53,057 bases of DNA, from the NCBI RefSeq assembly GCF_030452765.1, contig NZ_JAKDLO010000004.1, positions 1 to 53,057 of the forward strand. The letters are read 5' to 3'. Under the pieces are notes generated by a model, which was not told the DNA's origin, did not search any database, and saw only the letters and a program-made list of their open reading frames with translations. A program made the translations under genes and the position numbers. This DNA is from Intrasporangium sp. (lineage in GTDB: Bacteria; Actinomycetota; Actinomycetes; Actinomycetales; Dermatophilaceae). Below are positions 26,272 to 39,041 of this stretch, in pieces (positions within the stretch are counted from its first letter, which is position 1; each line of letters begins with the position of its first letter).

Positions 26272-27410
26272 CGGCACGTGTCCACCACCAGCGCCGTGCC
26301 CTGACCCCCACCCGCCGCGATGGCCGCGAGCCCGACCCGGCCGCGGCCACGCCGCACGAGCTGGGTGAACAACCGCACCACCAGCACCGCGCCGCTCGCG
26401 CCCCACGGATGCCCCAGGGCCAGCGCCCCACCATCGCGGCACACCCGGGCCGGGTCGATCCCCAGCTCGTCGTAACAGGCCAGCACCTGCCCCGCGAAGG
26501 CCTCGTTGAACTCGATGACGTCGACATCGTCCAGGCCCAGCCCGGCCTGCCTCAGCGCCGCCCGGACCGCGGGCACGATCCCGATGCCGGGCCGCTCCGG
26601 GCAGACCCCGACGCTCGCCGCGCCGAGCACCCGCAGGCCCGCCACCGCGCCGCCGCCCGTCGCGCCACCACCCCTTGCCGCGAGAGCCTCCTCGGCGACG
26701 ATGGCCACCGCCGCGGCACCGTCGTTGATACCGCACGAGTTGCCCACCGTCACCGTCCCACCATCGCGGAACACCGGCCGGAACCGCGAGAGCTGCGCCA
26801 CCCCCAGACCGGCCCGCGGCCGTTCGTCACGGCCCAGACCCCCGACCGGGACGAGCTCCTCGTCGAACTCGCCACGCTCCCGGGCCGCCACGGCCCGCTC
26901 ATGGGAGCGAGCGGCATACTCGTCCTGTCGCCCGCGCGAGACACCACGCTCGAGCGCAAGCAGGTCGGCCGCCCGCCCCATGTCGACATCCCGCGGCTCG
27001 GGCGCGAACGGGGCACGCTCATAACGCACCGGCCCGGCACCGTCGCGCGGCGGCCACAACCGCCAGGGGGCCCTCGACGCGCTCTCCAGACCACCGGCGA
27101 TGACCATGCCCGCACCGGCCTGCACCAGCCGCGCACCCAGCTCGATCGCCGCGAGCCCGCTCGCGCACTGCCGGTCCACCGTGAGCGCCGGGACCGCATC
27201 GGGTAGGCCCGCGCTGAGCGCGGCGACCCGGGCCACGTTGCCACCCGGTCCCGTGCAGTTGCCCAGCAGCACCTCGTCCGGCACCCGGCCCACGTCGCTG
27301 AGCACGGCGCCCAGCACCGCGGCAGCCAGGTCGGCGACCGGCACCTGGGCAAGCCCGTGCCCGGCCGTGCCGATCGGGGTGCGGCGGGCGGCCACGATCA
27401 CCGCGCTCAC
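26268..27410 (-). CDS. Thiolase-family protein lacking the second catalytic cysteine
   Basis: The product has 380 residues. Thiolase motifs are present: the nucleophile in LTVDRQCASGLAAIELGA, NEAFAGQ, and the histidine in LALGHPWGASGAVL. The C-terminal CxG motif that supplies the general base is replaced: the segment reads GLAAIAAGGGQG where C-I-GGGQG is expected. It may therefore not be a normal acetyl-CoA acyltransferase. The gene overlaps its upstream ligase (GTGA) and downstream bioM (GTGA), so it belongs to a biotin transporter operon. A role in biotin or fatty-acid precursor metabolism is inference from that context. Confidence 0.85.
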   Translation of the reverse strand: MSAVIVAARRTPIGTAGHGLAQVPVADLAAAVLGAVLSDVGRVPDEVLLGNCTGPGGNVARVAALSAGLPDAVPALTVDRQCASGLAAIELGARLVQAGAGMVIAGGLESASRAPWRLWPPRDGAGPVRYERAPFAPEPRDVDMGRAADLLALERGVSRGRQDEYAARSHERAVAARERGEFDEELVPVGGLGRDERPRAGLGVAQLSRFRPVFRDGGTVTVGNSCGINDGAAAVAIVAEEALAARGGGATGGGAVAGLRVLGAASVGVCPERPGIGIVPAVRAALRQAGLGLDDVDVIEFNEAFAGQVLACYDELGIDPARVCRDGGALALGHPWGASGAVLVVRLFTQLVRRGRGRVGLAAIAAGGGQGTALVVDTCR

Positions 27411-28399
27411 GACCGGCCCCCCGCCCGCTCGGCGGCGGCTGACCCGACCGACAGGGCGCCCCGGTCCAGCTTGCCGGCCGCCGTCAGCGGCAACGCCCCG
27501 ACGGTCCGCCACCGCCGCGGGCGATGCGCCGCGGGCAGCCGCCGGGCGGCATCCTGCAGCCGCGCCCGATCAGCCGGATCGACCACGGTCACCGCGAGCA
27601 CCTCCCCCAGCCTCTCGTGCGGGACACCATGGACCGCGAACGGGCCGTGCGCGACCGGAGCCAGCGCCGCCTCCACGTCGGCCACCAGCACCGTCGTCCC
27701 GGCCGTCGTCACCGCGTCCGGCCGGCCCAGCACCTCCAGCACCCCATCACGCAGCCGCCCCACATCGCCAACGCTCGCCCAGTCCCCTTCCCGCAGCAGC
27801 GCCCCCGGCGACCCCTCGTAGCCGTCACACACCCACCGCGAGCGCACCCAGATCGTGCCCGGAGCCGGGGTGTCTCGCAGGTCGATCTCCACTCCCGGGA
27901 ACGGGCGCAGGCCACCCGCGCCCTCGCCCGCAGCGACGAAGCTCAGCTCGGCCGCACCGTAGTAGTGCGCGACGCCCAGGCCGCGATCGAACGCAGCCGC
28001 GAGCACCCGACCCGGCAGGTGCGCGCCCGCCACCACGACCATCGTCCCGGCCGACAGGTCGCCCCCCCGCCGCTCGAGCTGCGCGGGCGTCAGGCAGGCA
28101 TGGGTCGCCACGCCCGGCTCGAGCACCCGCACCACCCCCACCACCGCGGCGTGGACCGCCGCGAAGAGCACCATCGTCGACGTGTCCGGCCCGGGCAGCC
28201 ACACCCGCGCCCCGGCATCGACCCGCGACAGCCGCGAGTAGGCGGCAAAGCCGGCCCACCACGAGTCCGTCGAGCGCAGCACCCGCCGAGCCGTCCCCGA
28301 CGTCCCCGAGGTCGCCAGTGAGAGCACCGCACCGACTCGGTGCGCGGCCAGAACCGCAGCGACCGGATCGTCGTGCTCGTCTGGGCGCACCACCTCCAC
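27407..28399 (-). CDS. Short AMP-forming acyl-CoA ligase (MenE-size ANL enzyme)
   Basis: The product has 330 residues, far shorter than typical acyl-CoA synthetases. It begins almost directly at the P-loop SLATSGTSGTARRVLRS. Other ANL motifs follow: HYYGAAELSFVA (A5), REGDWASVGDVGRL (A7), LGRPDAVTTAGTTV (A8) and ALPLTAAGKLDRGAL with the catalytic lysine (A10). It activates a carboxylic acid as acyl-AMP/CoA. Operon mates are a thiolase and bioMN, so the acid may be a biotin precursor such as a pimelate-type chain; o-succinylbenzoate (MenE) is an alternative by size. GTG at 28399 has GAGGAGG 5 bases upstream. Confidence 0.8.
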   Translation of the reverse strand: MEVVRPDEHDDPVAAVLAAHRVGAVLSLATSGTSGTARRVLRSTDSWWAGFAAYSRLSRVDAGARVWLPGPDTSTMVLFAAVHAAVVGVVRVLEPGVATHACLTPAQLERRGGDLSAGTMVVVAGAHLPGRVLAAAFDRGLGVAHYYGAAELSFVAAGEGAGGLRPFPGVEIDLRDTPAPGTIWVRSRWVCDGYEGSPGALLREGDWASVGDVGRLRDGVLEVLGRPDAVTTAGTTVLVADVEAALAPVAHGPFAVHGVPHERLGEVLAVTVVDPADRARLQDAARRLPAAHRPRRWRTVGALPLTAAGKLDRGALSVGSAAAERAGGRS

Positions 28400-28437
28400 G
28401 GCTTCCTCCTCACGCGCTCGCGTCGCGTCCAGAGTAG

Positions 28438-29868
28438 TTATCCCGAGACCGTGTGATCCATCCAGGCCTCGAGGCCGGACGCGTCCAGTGGCAGGGCGCT
28501 CGAGAGCACCTCGGCACCGGTCGGCGTCACGAGCAGGTCGTCCTCGATCCGCACGCCGAGGCCGCGCAGCTCCGGTGGCACCAGCTCGTCGTGGGCGTGG
28601 AAGTAGAGGCCCGGTTCGACGGTCAGGACCATCCCCGGTCGCATCCGGGCGCCCGCGTAGGCCTCCGGGCGGGACTGCGCGCAGTCGTGCACGTCGAGCC
28701 CCAGGTGGTGTCCGATGCCGCAGACCAGCCATCGCCGGTGGTGCTGGCCCGTGGGGGCGAGCGCCTCGTCGACGGACACCGGCAGGAGTCCCCAGTCGTG
28801 CAGGCCGGTGGCGATGACCTCCATCGAGGCGTGATGGAAGTCGGTGAACTCCCGGCCCGGTCCGACGGCCGCGAGCCCGGCCCGGTGCGAGCGCTCCACG
28901 AGGTCGTGGACCTGACGCTGGGGCGCGCTGAAGCGGCCGGAGACCGGGAAGGTTCGTGTCACGTCGGCCGTGTAGAGCGTGCGGGTCTCGACCCCCATGT
29001 CGAGCAGCAGCAGCTCGCCGTCGGTGACCGGGCCGTCGCAGCGGACCCAGTGCAGGGTCGGCGCGTGGTGGCCGCCGCCGACGATGCTCGCGTAGCCCGG
29101 ACCGTTGCCGACGGTACGTGCGTGCCGGTCGAAGGTGCCCTGGAGCCAACGCTCCCCGGGCCCCGTCATAGCCCGCGGGACCTCGGCGAGGACTGCCGCG
29201 AAGCCGCTCACCGTGTCGTCGACGGCTCGGCGCAGCTGCTCGACCTCCCAGGCGTCCTTGATCATCCGCAGCTCGGCGAGAACCCGGCGCAGCTCCGCCT
29301 CGTCATCCGGTGCGGCGGAACCGACCACCTCGGGTAGCTGCGCCAACGGTCGCACCGGCAGGTCGAGCACGGCCGACCACTCGGCCAACCCCGGGACGGG
29401 GCCGACCCACAGCTCCCCGTGCCGGGCGTCCGCGAAGAACCCGGGCCCCCCCGGCAGGGCCGGCGGCGGGATGTAGAGGACTGCGTCGTGACCGCCCATG
29501 GTCGGGATCATCACGAGGACGCCATCCTCGATCGCGGCCCCGGCCAACCAGACGAAGTCGCTGTCGGCCCTGAAGTCGTATGGGGTGTCGTTGCTGCGCA
29601 TCGGGGCGGTTCCGGCGCGCACGACGATCGTCTCGCCGGGCAGGGCCGCCGACAGCCGAGCCCGGTGTGTCGCAGCCGCCGCGGCGGCACCGGGAGCGAG
29701 GGTGGCGGCCCGATCCGCCTGGCCCCACCCCGTCCCCATGAACTCGACGAAGCCGGGGAGCTCGGCCAGCCGCGGCGGCAGGCCGCGACCGGTCTCGAGC
29801 GCGCCGGTCTCGAGCGCGCCAGCCTCGACGCTGCCCGCACGCCCACCCACAGCAGCTACCTGGTTCAT
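28438..29868 (-). CDS. pepP: Aminopeptidase P family (Xaa-Pro aminopeptidase)
   Basis: The product has 476 residues. The creatinase-like N-domain (DTPYDFRADSDFVWLAGAAI) precedes a pita-bread M24 domain with the five metal ligands: LLLLDMGVETRTLYTADVTR (two aspartates), GIGHHLGLDVHD (histidine), VLTVEPGLYF and VRIEDDLLV (glutamates). It removes the N-terminal residue before proline from peptides, with manganese. ATG at 29868 was preferred to an upstream TTG. Residues 15-30 include a short ETGALETG repeat from a 15-base DNA repeat. The ligase gene starts 38 bases downstream, so it may head that operon. Confidence 0.9.
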   Translation of the reverse strand: MNQVAAVGGRAGSVEAGALETGALETGRGLPPRLAELPGFVEFMGTGWGQADRAATLAPGAAAAAATHRARLSAALPGETIVVRAGTAPMRSNDTPYDFRADSDFVWLAGAAIEDGVLVMIPTMGGHDAVLYIPPPALPGGPGFFADARHGELWVGPVPGLAEWSAVLDLPVRPLAQLPEVVGSAAPDDEAELRRVLAELRMIKDAWEVEQLRRAVDDTVSGFAAVLAEVPRAMTGPGERWLQGTFDRHARTVGNGPGYASIVGGGHHAPTLHWVRCDGPVTDGELLLLDMGVETRTLYTADVTRTFPVSGRFSAPQRQVHDLVERSHRAGLAAVGPGREFTDFHHASMEVIATGLHDWGLLPVSVDEALAPTGQHHRRWLVCGIGHHLGLDVHDCAQSRPEAYAGARMRPGMVLTVEPGLYFHAHDELVPPELRGLGVRIEDDLLVTPTGAEVLSSALPLDASGLEAWMDHTVSG

Positions 29869-29988
29869 CTCAGCCCCCACCTCACCCTTCTCGTCGATCG
29901 TGCCGTCCAACCGTAACGGCTCCGGTCGGATGCCGGCTGACGCTACGCTACGGGGGGGTTTCCGGTGCGGTGTATCCTGCCCCTGGTT

Positions 29989-30007
29989 AAAACCCTCCAG
30001 GGGTTTT
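29989..30007 (-). terminator. AT-arm hairpin between arsR and pepP
   Basis: AAAACCC (29989-29995) and GGGTTTT (30001-30007) form a 7-bp stem with a 5-base loop and T-rich 3' arms on both strands. It lies downstream of arsR on the minus strand. A GC-rich GCCGGC hairpin immediately after the arsR stop may add to it. Confidence 0.6.
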
Positions 30008-30034
30008 GCGCCTGGGCCGGCGTCCGCCGGCCGG

Positions 30035-30343
30035 CTAGGTCAGCGCGTCGACCGAGCGAAGCAGGCTGCTGCCCAGATCGGTGGCCCAGCAGTAGACCCA
30101 GGTGCCACGCCGCTCCGAGTCGATGAGCCCGGCCTCGCGCAGCTTGCGCAGATGGTGCGACACCGTCGGCTGCGAGACGCCGACATCCGGGATCTCGCAC
30201 ACGCAGATCTCGTCGCCACATGCGGCGATGCTGGCGAACAGCCGGAGCCGGACCGGGTCGGCGAGTGCCTTGAGGATCCCGGCCACCCGCTCGGCGTCCG
30301 CCGCGGACAGGGCGACAGCACAACCGCCCGGCGCACATGTCAC
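30035..30343 (-). CDS. arsR: ArsR-family metalloid-responsive repressor
   Basis: The product has 102 residues with the ArsR winged helix (LKALADPVRLRLFASIAACG, VSQPTVSHHLRKLREAGLID). The arsenite-sensing pair CVC sits in EICVCEIPDVG at the start of the recognition region, as in classical ArsR. It should leave its operator when As(III) binds. GTG at 30343 (TCAPGGCAVALS) is preferred because GAAGG lies about 7 bases upstream. It is divergent from arsM, and two matching operator-like 16-mers lie between the genes, so both promoters are probably under its control. Confidence 0.9.
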   Translation of the reverse strand: MTCAPGGCAVALSAADAERVAGILKALADPVRLRLFASIAACGDEICVCEIPDVGVSQPTVSHHLRKLREAGLIDSERRGTWVYCWATDLGSSLLRSVDALT

Positions 30344-30384
30344 GCCGGCACCTTCGACCGGCCTCACTCTCACCACCCTCCTAT

Positions 30385-30400
30385 ATTGACAAGTGTCGAA
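30385..30400. promoter_or_regulatory. ArsR operator candidate 1
   Basis: ATTGACAAGTGTCGAA fits a shared pattern ATYGACA-N4-TCGAA with the site at 30423-30438. It lies 42 bases upstream of the arsR start and its arms TTGACA/TGTCGAA are near-palindromic, as expected of an ArsR dimer site. Confidence 0.6.
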
Positions 30401-30422
30401 CCCACGATGCAACCTGTCCTGT

Positions 30423-30438
30423 ATCGACATTCATCGAA
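30423..30438. promoter_or_regulatory. ArsR operator candidate 2
   Basis: ATCGACATTCATCGAA matches ATYGACA-N4-TCGAA. It lies 20 bases before the arsM start, 38 bases from site 1, and would block arsM transcription or translation initiation. Confidence 0.6.
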
Positions 30439-30457
30439 CCAAGGACGAGGAGTGGCC

Positions 30458-31219
30458 ATGACCGAACAGACCGACATCCGAGAGCTGGTCCGTCGCCGAT
30501 ACGCCGAGTCGGCTCGGCAGATCGCCGTCAGCGATGCCGGGTCATGCGGCCCCGGCTGCTGCGCACCCGCGGACGGGTCCGTTGACGACGCGGACACCTT
30601 CGGGTCGAGCCTGTACACCGAGGCGGAGGCCGGCGACGCGGGGGCAGCCCTCACCGGTTCGCTCGGGTGCGGGGTTCCGACCGCAGTGGCCGACCTGCAC
30701 GAGGGCGAGACCGTCCTCGACCTCGGCTCCGGAGCCGGTGGCGACGTGCTGATCTCAGCGCGGCGAGTCGGACCATCCGGTCGGGCGATCGGGCTCGACA
30801 TGACCATGGAGATGCTCGACCTGGCCCGTCGCAACGCGGTCGAGGCCGGGGTCACCAACGTCGAGTTCCTGCAGGGCTACCTCGAGGACATCCCGCTGCC
30901 CGACGGGTCCGTCGACGTGCTGCTCTCCAACTGCGTCATCAACCTCGCCGCGGACAAGGACGTCGTCCTGGCCGAGGCGGCCCGGGTGACCAGGTCGGGT
31001 GGCCGGTTCGCCGTCTCCGACGTGGTCGCCGACGTGGACATGGACGCGGCGACCCGCGTGGATCTGGCCGCCTACACCGGGTGCGTCGCCGGAGCGCTGA
31101 CCGAGCAGGACTACCGGGACGCGCTCGCTCGGGCCGGCTGGACCGACGTGGAGGTCCGGCTGACCCACCGGGTCCACGAGCACGCCCAGTCCGCGGTCAT
31201 CCGCGCCGTCCGCGGCTGA
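30458..31219 (+). CDS. arsM: Arsenite methyltransferase
   Basis: The product has 253 residues. It is a SAM-dependent methyltransferase with motif VLDLGSGAGGDVLISARRVG and the conserved ArsM cysteines in SLGCGVPTAV, LLSNCVINLAADKD and YTGCVAGALTEQDY. An extra cysteine cluster GSCGPGCCAP near residue 30 may also bind arsenite. It methylates As(III) to volatile or less toxic species. The ATG has GAGGAG 6 bases upstream. It is divergent from arsR with two operator-like sites between. No arsenite pump (arsB/acr3) or arsenate reductase gene is within the window. Confidence 0.93.
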   Translation: MTEQTDIRELVRRRYAESARQIAVSDAGSCGPGCCAPADGSVDDADTFGSSLYTEAEAGDAGAALTGSLGCGVPTAVADLHEGETVLDLGSGAGGDVLISARRVGPSGRAIGLDMTMEMLDLARRNAVEAGVTNVEFLQGYLEDIPLPDGSVDVLLSNCVINLAADKDVVLAEAARVTRSGGRFAVSDVVADVDMDAATRVDLAAYTGCVAGALTEQDYRDALARAGWTDVEVRLTHRVHEHAQSAVIRAVRG

Positions 31220-31236
31220 GCCGAGGTCAGGCTGGG

Positions 31237-36312
<5,076 letters not shown>

Positions 36313-36316
<4 letters not shown>

Positions 36317-37659
36317 GCCTCCTCCTTACGGATGCTCAGGCCCTTGTTCTGGAAGACGGACATGATCTGCTCCTCGGCCTTGACGACCCCGTCGACCAGG
36401 CTCTGTCCACCCGGCTTGCGCCGGAACTGGTCGGCGAGGATGTTGAGGGACTGTTGCGTGACGGGCCACCACGACCAGTCCGGGTTCTGCTCGGTGCTCG
36501 CCGGGACGAACACCTCCTGGTTGTAGTTCTGTCCGCTGAAGAAGGGCGATGGCTCCATCCGGGAGGTCCCGATGAACTTGGGATTGGCCGACCAACCGAT
36601 GCCACAGTGCTCGATCAGCCCGTTGATCCCTTCCTGCGAGCCGTTGAGCCAGGCGGCGAACTCGAGCGCCTCCTTGGGGTGCCGGCAGTTGGCGAGAACG
36701 GCCGTCGTGGACCCGCCGCGCACGCTCGACCCGAAGCCACCGTGCTCCCACCTGGGCATCGGCGCGACCCGCCACTTGCCCTTGCCCCCGGAGATCCCCT
36801 CGATCAGGGCGTCGGCCCAGCTGGCATCGGTGAGCGAGGCGATGGTGCCGTTCCCGGCGGCGGCGAACCAGGCGGGTGAGTAGGCCTCGAAGGCGGTCGA
36901 GACGAGATCCTTGTCCAGCGCTGCATCGAAGAACCTGGCCGTCGACATCGTCGCGTCATCGCGCATGTTGATGACCCAGCCGTCCTCCGTGGGGGTGAGC
37001 CAGGTGGCACCGGCCTGGGTCGCGTAGGCGGTGAAGACGCTCGCATCCGAGAAGGGGAAGACGTCGATGTAGATCTTCTGCTTGCGCAGCTCGGCGGCGA
37101 CCTCGGCCCAGGCCGACCAGGTCGTCGGCGGCGACGCGCCGACACGTTCGAAGATCTCGGTCTGGTAGAAGGTGGCCATCGGGCCGGAGTCCTGCGGGAT
37201 GCCGTAGACGCCACCGGTGAAGGACACCTGCTTCCACAGCGTGGGGTCGAACGTGGCGGCATGCTCGGCGGCACCGTACCGGGACAGGTCGACCAGGCCG
37301 TTGACGAGGAGGAACTCGGGGATGGTCCGCAGCTCGATCTGGGCCAGATCAGGGCCGCCGCCCGCAGCCAACGCCGAGTACATCTTCGGGTAGCCACCCT
37401 GGGCTCCGGCCGGGATCCACACGGTCCGGACCTGGATGTGGGGATTCTTCGCGTTCCAGATGTCCGCGACCTTCTGCAGGTCCTTGAGCCAGGCCCAGTA
37501 GGTCAGCGTGACGGGGCTGCTCGGACTGGCCGGCGGGATCGTCGCTGCCGCGTTGACCGATGTCAGACCGGGCGTCCCGCACCCGGCCAGCGCCGCGGCG
37601 CCCGCCGCGCCCAGTCCGAACTTCAACAGCTGCCGTCGGGTCAACGGTGTCATGGGCAT
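36313..37659 (-). CDS. Sugar-binding lipoprotein of ABC transporter (Tat signal)
   Basis: The product has 448 residues. The N-terminus has a twin-arginine motif (TRRQLLKFG) and a lipobox LAGC at about residue 26, so the protein is probably exported folded and lipid-anchored. The family 1 extracellular solute-binding fold is clear (VTLTYWAWLKDLQKVADIWN, GGPDLAQIELRTIPEFL, NPDWSWWPVTQQ). It captures the sugar for the two permeases. ATG 37659 has GGAG 5 bases upstream; ATG 37653 is an alternative. It is first in the operon and its promoter lies in a region shared with the divergent TetR gene. Confidence 0.92.
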
Positions 37660-37742
37660 GTCACTCCATCGTGAGATCCACACTGAGCGGAGGAGGGCTC
37701 CTGCTGCGGCGCGATAGGTGAGCCGCGCGAGCACAGTAGCAC

Positions 37743-37766
37743 AATTTCGAGTGCTTGCTCGAGATT
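37743..37766. promoter_or_regulatory. TetR operator: 24-bp near-perfect palindrome
   Basis: AATTTCGAG (37743-37751) and CTCGAGATT (37758-37766) are inverted arms with one mismatch and a 6-base spacer. The site lies between the ABC/lacZ operon and the divergent TetR gene, 36 bases upstream of the TetR ATG. It is the obvious site for that repressor to control both directions. Confidence 0.75.
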
Positions 37767-37801
37767 CATGTGTACCTTGGGTGCCCGGTACGGTACTCCC
37801 C

Positions 37802-38422
37802 ATGGAGGCCACCCGCCAGCCGCGCCGACGGGGGCCCTATGCCAAGTCCGCGGAACGTCGCCGGAGCATCATCGACGCGGCTCTCGACGTGTTCGCCGCC
37901 CGCGGGTACCAAGGCGGCTCGCTGCAGGACGTGGCCGATGCGGTCGGCATGAGCCAGACCAGCCTGTTGCACCACTTTCCGACGAAACGGCACCTGCTGC
38001 TCGCGGTGCTCGAGCGCCGCGACGAGCTCGGCCGGACCGAGCCGCGCGCGCCCGAAGGGCGAGACTTTCCCACCCGGATCGTGGACCGGGTACGGCTCAA
38101 CGAACGCGTCCCCGGCCTGATCGAGCTCTACGCCATCCTGTGCGGGGAGGCGATGACGGATGGCCATCCGGCCCGCGACCACTACACCGATCGCTTCGAG
38201 CGGCTGCGACACGAGTACGCCGACCAGCTGCGGGCGCTTCAGGAGCAGGGTCGGCTTCGTGACGGGGTCGACGTCGACCGCGCAGCGGCCTCGATCATCG
38301 CGCTGTGGGACGGCATCCAGGCGCAGTGGCTGCTCGACCGCTCCATCGACATGGCGGCCTGCCTGGCCGACTACCTCGACCTGATCATCCGGCCAGGGAC
38401 CGAGTCGGAGTCTGCCGGCTGA
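37802..38422 (+). CDS. TetR-family transcriptional repressor of the lacZ/ABC operon
   Basis: The product has 206 residues. The helix-turn-helix is at about 20-65 (RSIIDAALDVFAARGYQGGS, LQDVADAVGMSQTSLLHHFP, TKRHLL). The C-terminal ligand domain is helical (LIELYAILCGEAMTDGHPA, IALWDGIQAQWLL), as in TetR regulators of sugar catabolism. It is divergent from the binding protein-permease-lacZ operon with a 24-bp palindrome between, so it probably represses that operon until the sugar or a derivative binds. ATG 37802 lacks a good ribosome site; an upstream GTG at 37718 would lie across the operator and is less likely. Confidence 0.85.
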   Translation: MEATRQPRRRGPYAKSAERRRSIIDAALDVFAARGYQGGSLQDVADAVGMSQTSLLHHFPTKRHLLLAVLERRDELGRTEPRAPEGRDFPTRIVDRVRLNERVPGLIELYAILCGEAMTDGHPARDHYTDRFERLRHEYADQLRALQEQGRLRDGVDVDRAAASIIALWDGIQAQWLLDRSIDMAACLADYLDLIIRPGTESESAG

Positions 38423-38428
38423 GCGGTG

Positions 38429-38466
38429 CCCGGTCGGCCCGGCGAATTGGTGCCCGCTCGACCGGG
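38429..38466. terminator. Hairpin between convergent TetR and Lrp genes
   Basis: CCCGGTCG (38429-38436) and CGACCGGG (38459-38466) are perfect 8-bp arms with a 22-base loop, between two convergent genes. There is no T-tract. Confidence 0.5.
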
Positions 38467-38473
38467 AGCTCGG

Positions 38474-38905
38474 TCAGCGCAGGACGGAGGTGAGCAGCAG
38501 GCTCGTCTCGCTGTTGACGACCCCGTCGATGCGTCGGATCCGGCCGAGGACTGCGTCGAAGCCGGCCAGCGTCTCGGTGCGGATCTCGGCGACGAGGTCC
38601 CAGCCGCCGTTGGTCGTGTGCAAGGCGATGATCTCGGGGAACCCGCGCAGCTGCCGGATGACGCGGTCGGTGCTGCGCCCCTCGACCTCGACCAGGGCGA
38701 CCGCGTGGATGGCGAGCGGGTCGCGCTCCTCGCGGACCCGGACCGTGAACCCGATGACGGTGCCGGACGAGACGAGCCGCTCGATCCGGCTGTTGACCGT
38801 GGCTCGGGCCACCCCGAGTGAGCGCGCCAGGCTCGCGACCGGGGCCCGCCCGTCCGCACGGAGCGCGGCGATGAGTCGTCGGTCAAGCTCGTCGAGCACG
38901 CTCAT
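38474..38905 (-). CDS. Lrp/AsnC-family regulator
   Basis: The product has 143 residues. The AsnC-type helix-turn-helix lies at the N-terminus (LDELDRRLIAALRADGRAPV, ASLARSLGVARATVNSRIER) and the RAM effector domain follows (VVEVEG-like ALVEVEGRSTDRVIRQLRGF, VNSETSLLLTSVLR). Lrp proteins bind an amino acid and switch oligomer state. It is divergent from ornithine cyclodeaminase-ctlX, so ornithine, citrulline or arginine is a plausible effector and that operon its target. ATG 38905 gives the usual N-terminus. A GTGCA-N6-TGCAC palindrome lies 20 bases upstream. Confidence 0.9.
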   Translation of the reverse strand: MSVLDELDRRLIAALRADGRAPVASLARSLGVARATVNSRIERLVSSGTVIGFTVRVREERDPLAIHAVALVEVEGRSTDRVIRQLRGFPEIIALHTTNGGWDLVAEIRTETLAGFDAVLGRIRRIDGVVNSETSLLLTSVLR

Positions 38906-38924
38906 GAGCAGAGTGTATGAGCAG

Positions 38925-38940
38925 GTGCACCAGAATGCAC
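38925..38940. promoter_or_regulatory. Putative Lrp operator
   Basis: GTGCA-N6-TGCAC is a perfect inverted repeat between the Lrp gene and ornithine cyclodeaminase gene. Further TGCA/AGAAT elements to 38970 (CAGAAATTCTGCAT) suggest several adjacent sites, common for Lrp. Confidence 0.55.
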
Positions 38941-39041
38941 AGTACGTCATCAGAAATTCTGCATCTTGGCAATGGACTGTTCATATCGTCGAGAACTAGG
39001 CTATGAGGCACAACACCACAGTGGATGGAAGGAACCCGCAC

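Noticed and set aside
24980-26527. A long minus-strand open frame spanning bioN, bioM and part of the thiolase gene
   Set aside because: Only the bioN part is real; the rest is an overprint of bioM, whose Walker motifs lie in another frame.
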